Assembly: GCA_045617405.1 (NCBI GenBank)
Contig: JAZLIL010000109.1
Coordinates: 1 to 51,029, forward strand
From: JAZLIL01 sp045617405
Lineage (GTDB): Bacteria; Bacillota; Clostridia; Lachnospirales; Lachnospiraceae
Reading direction: 5' to 3'
DNA length: 51,029 nt
Position 1 is the first letter of the stretch, and each line of letters begins with the position of its first letter. Made by a program: the position numbers and the translations under genes. The notes beneath the pieces were generated by a model. It worked only from the letters and a program-made list of their open reading frames with translations. It was not told the origin of the DNA and did no database searches. Positions 49,721 to 51,029 of the stretch are shown here, piece after piece.

Positions 49721-49758
49721 TATAAGCAGGCAGCGAAGCGGATTGCGAATAGCATTGA

Positions 49759-50598
49759 CTATTTCAGATTGGAGATTTCTTTGTCTGTAAGTTTTCTGTA
49801 GCTGCCGGGGGTGAGCGATTCATCGAGGTGAAGCGAGCCCATAGAAAGGCGTTTAAGATACGTTACGTTTGCACCGAGGGCTTCGAACATGCGCTTAATC
49901 TGGTGGAAGCGCCCTTCATGGATTGTGACGAGATAGGACGCCGAACTTTTTGGTTCGATAGTCAGTGAATTATGCGGCGCAGAAACTTCAGGTGCATTTA
50001 GAATTGCTGCATCACCCGGGATGCATTCGGGCTTTGCAGGGGCCAGCTTTTCATTACTGATGGCATCTTCAGGTGCATGAACAATCTTCGGAACGTATTC
50101 GAGCTTTGCGGGCAGGGTCGGCTTTGCGTCGCCGATGTCGAGGCCGTTTTGAAAGGCTTCAGTTTCGGCGGGGCTCAGTTCTTTGTCAACTACGGCAAGA
50201 TATGTCTTGTCGACATGCTTTTTCGGCGAGAGAAGCTCGTGCGCGAGGGCGCCGTCATTTGTAATCAGCAGAAGACCTTCGGTGTCCTTGTCAAGTCGGC
50301 CGACAGGAAAGAGATCCCTCGTGTTTTCACCCTTCAGAAGGTCAAGAACCGTGTCACTGAGACCGTCCCTGGCAGCACTGACGCAGCCTGCGGGTTTATA
50401 GAGCATGAAATAGGAAAAACGTTCAAAGAGGATGGGCTTATTGTCGAGATTAACAATATCTGACGTTTCGTCAATCTTTTCGCCGGGATCCGGAACAACT
50501 TTTCCGTTTACGCTGATTCGACCGGCTTTTATAAGCTTCTTTGCATCGGAGCGTGATGCCGTGCCCGTTTCCGAAAGAAATCTGTCGATTCTCATCAT
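49759..50598 (-). CDS. RsuA/RluB-family 16S/23S rRNA pseudouridine synthase
   Basis: A 279-residue enzyme that converts a specific rRNA uridine to pseudouridine. An S4 RNA-binding domain comes first (RIDRFLSETGTASRSDAKKLIKAGRISVNG). The catalytic domain has VGRLDKDTEGLLL with catalytic D103, KTYLA, and FHQIKRMFEALG near the end. Between them, at about residues 172-219, lies an insertion rich in Pro, Ala and Glu that breaks the usual strand order (about 45 residues longer than typical RsuA). GGAGGACATACTCT precedes the ATG. It follows gltX with a 65-base gap and no terminator, so the two are probably co-transcribed. Confidence 0.87.
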   Translation of the reverse strand: MMRIDRFLSETGTASRSDAKKLIKAGRISVNGKVVPDPGEKIDETSDIVNLDNKPILFERFSYFMLYKPAGCVSAARDGLSDTVLDLLKGENTRDLFPVGRLDKDTEGLLLITNDGALAHELLSPKKHVDKTYLAVVDKELSPAETEAFQNGLDIGDAKPTLPAKLEYVPKIVHAPEDAISNEKLAPAKPECIPGDAAILNAPEVSAPHNSLTIEPKSSASYLVTIHEGRFHQIKRMFEALGANVTYLKRLSMGSLHLDESLTPGSYRKLTDKEISNLK

Positions 50599-50663
50599 AG
50601 AGTATGTCCTCCGTGTAGTATTCTACCACGATTGCGACACTTTGACCTGACACCGTTTCTTGT

Positions 50664-51029
50664 TTAAGCTTCGAGCTTTCTGATGCCTTCCCTGAGGCGG
50701 AAGAGGCTTTCGTCCTTGCCGAGGATGGCCATGATTTCGTAGGCGCCGCCGGGGGTCATCTGCTTGCCGGATACTGCAGTACGAACGGGCCAGAGTGCAT
50801 AGCCGTTCTTGCAACCCTTTGTGGCGATGTAGTCGGTCAGAACCTTTTCGATACCGGGAACAGTGTAGTCGTCAAGTGCCTCAAACAGCGGGAGAACCTC
50901 GCGAAGAACCTCGAGCGAAGTTTCGGAATTGGTCTTCATCTTCTTGTGAGTGTACATTTCGACGTCGTAATCGGGAAGCGCTTCGAAGAAGTCAATCTTC
51001 TCGGCGATATCGGGGAAAATCTCGATACG
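50664..51029 (-). CDS. gltX: glutamyl-tRNA synthetase, C-terminal part (runs off the window)
   Basis: The last 121 residues of a class I aminoacyl-tRNA synthetase; the 5' part lies beyond the right edge, and the frame stays open to the last base. The visible part is the helical anticodon-binding domain: FPDIAEKIDFFEALPDYD, then LREVLPLFEALDDYT, GIEKVLTDYI, and the GYALWPVRTAVSGKQMTPGGAYEIMAILGKDESLFRLREGI ending typical of GltX (landmarks given in pieces of the same stretch). This final stretch, LWPVR.A.SG....GG..E....LGK...L.R...., is the signature. It charges tRNA-Glu. Confidence 0.9.
   Translation of the reverse strand, partial: RIEIFPDIAEKIDFFEALPDYDVEMYTHKKMKTNSETSLEVLREVLPLFEALDDYTVPGIEKVLTDYIATKGCKNGYALWPVRTAVSGKQMTPGGAYEIMAILGKDESLFRLREGIRKLEA

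Overview
The window looks like the chromosome of an anaerobic Firmicute, most likely a Clostridia/Lachnospiraceae-type bacterium. The signs are consensus A/GGAGG ribosome sites, a pyrophosphate-type phosphofructokinase, a clostridial-order rnfCDGEAB operon, corrinoid-protein and corrinoid-activator genes, S-layer/YcdB-type surface proteins, and heavy use of c-di-GMP and phosphorelay proteins. I cannot name the genus. No tRNA, rRNA, CRISPR array, transposase or integrase was found.

Region 1 (1-18,154, all + strand) is the main accessory block. After a gene-free stretch with three hairpins come the baseplate genes of a contractile injection system (eCIS, phage-tail-like): gp25, two baseplate-J-type proteins, a gpI-like tail protein, a small linker protein and a large AAA+ ATPase. 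Sheath, tube, spike and tape measure are not in the window and should lie to the left. Without a strand change the run continues into a signalling set: a protein joining an [FeFe]-hydrogenase-like sensor to a degenerate GGDEF, an intact EAL phosphodiesterase and a PAS domain; a SARP/BTAD-type regulator with a degenerate GGDEF tail; a GAF hybrid histidine kinase; and an exported M15 peptidase with a dead S11 module and a peptidoglycan-binding domain. A bidirectional terminator closes the block. My reading, which is inference, is an injection system packaged with its own redox/c-di-GMP/phosphorelay control and its own wall hydrolase.

Region 2 (18,167-25,587, - strand) is mostly housekeeping: PPi-phosphofructokinase with a consensus promoter, an HflK/HflC pair, a PEGA-domain membrane protein, CCA-adding enzyme and a GLUG-repeat membrane protein.

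Region 3 (25,851-35,426, + strand) is a signalling island: a 7TM hybrid kinase with receiver and HPt domains behind a leader with a terminator-like hairpin, a lone receiver, a trigger-factor-like lipoprotein, an HD-GYP phosphodiesterase with a receiver, a free HPt protein, then a RACE-type corrinoid activator (2Fe-2S plus ASKHA) and a DUF2284 metal-binding protein.

Region 4 (35,621-41,713) holds an NCS2 permease, a corrinoid protein with no methyltransferase beside it, a divergent PucR-type regulator whose leader carries three copies of GATGAA-N11-GTGAAY, a soluble chemotaxis receptor and a protein with MshEN-like and CheX-like parts.

Region 5 (41,853-51,029) has the Rnf ferredoxin:NAD+ oxidoreductase operon (C-D-G-E-A-B; RnfE carries an unusual Lys/Ala/Glu-rich tail), a YcdB/SLH surface protein and, on the - strand, glutamyl-tRNA synthetase (cut by the window edge) followed by an RsuA-type pseudouridine synthase.
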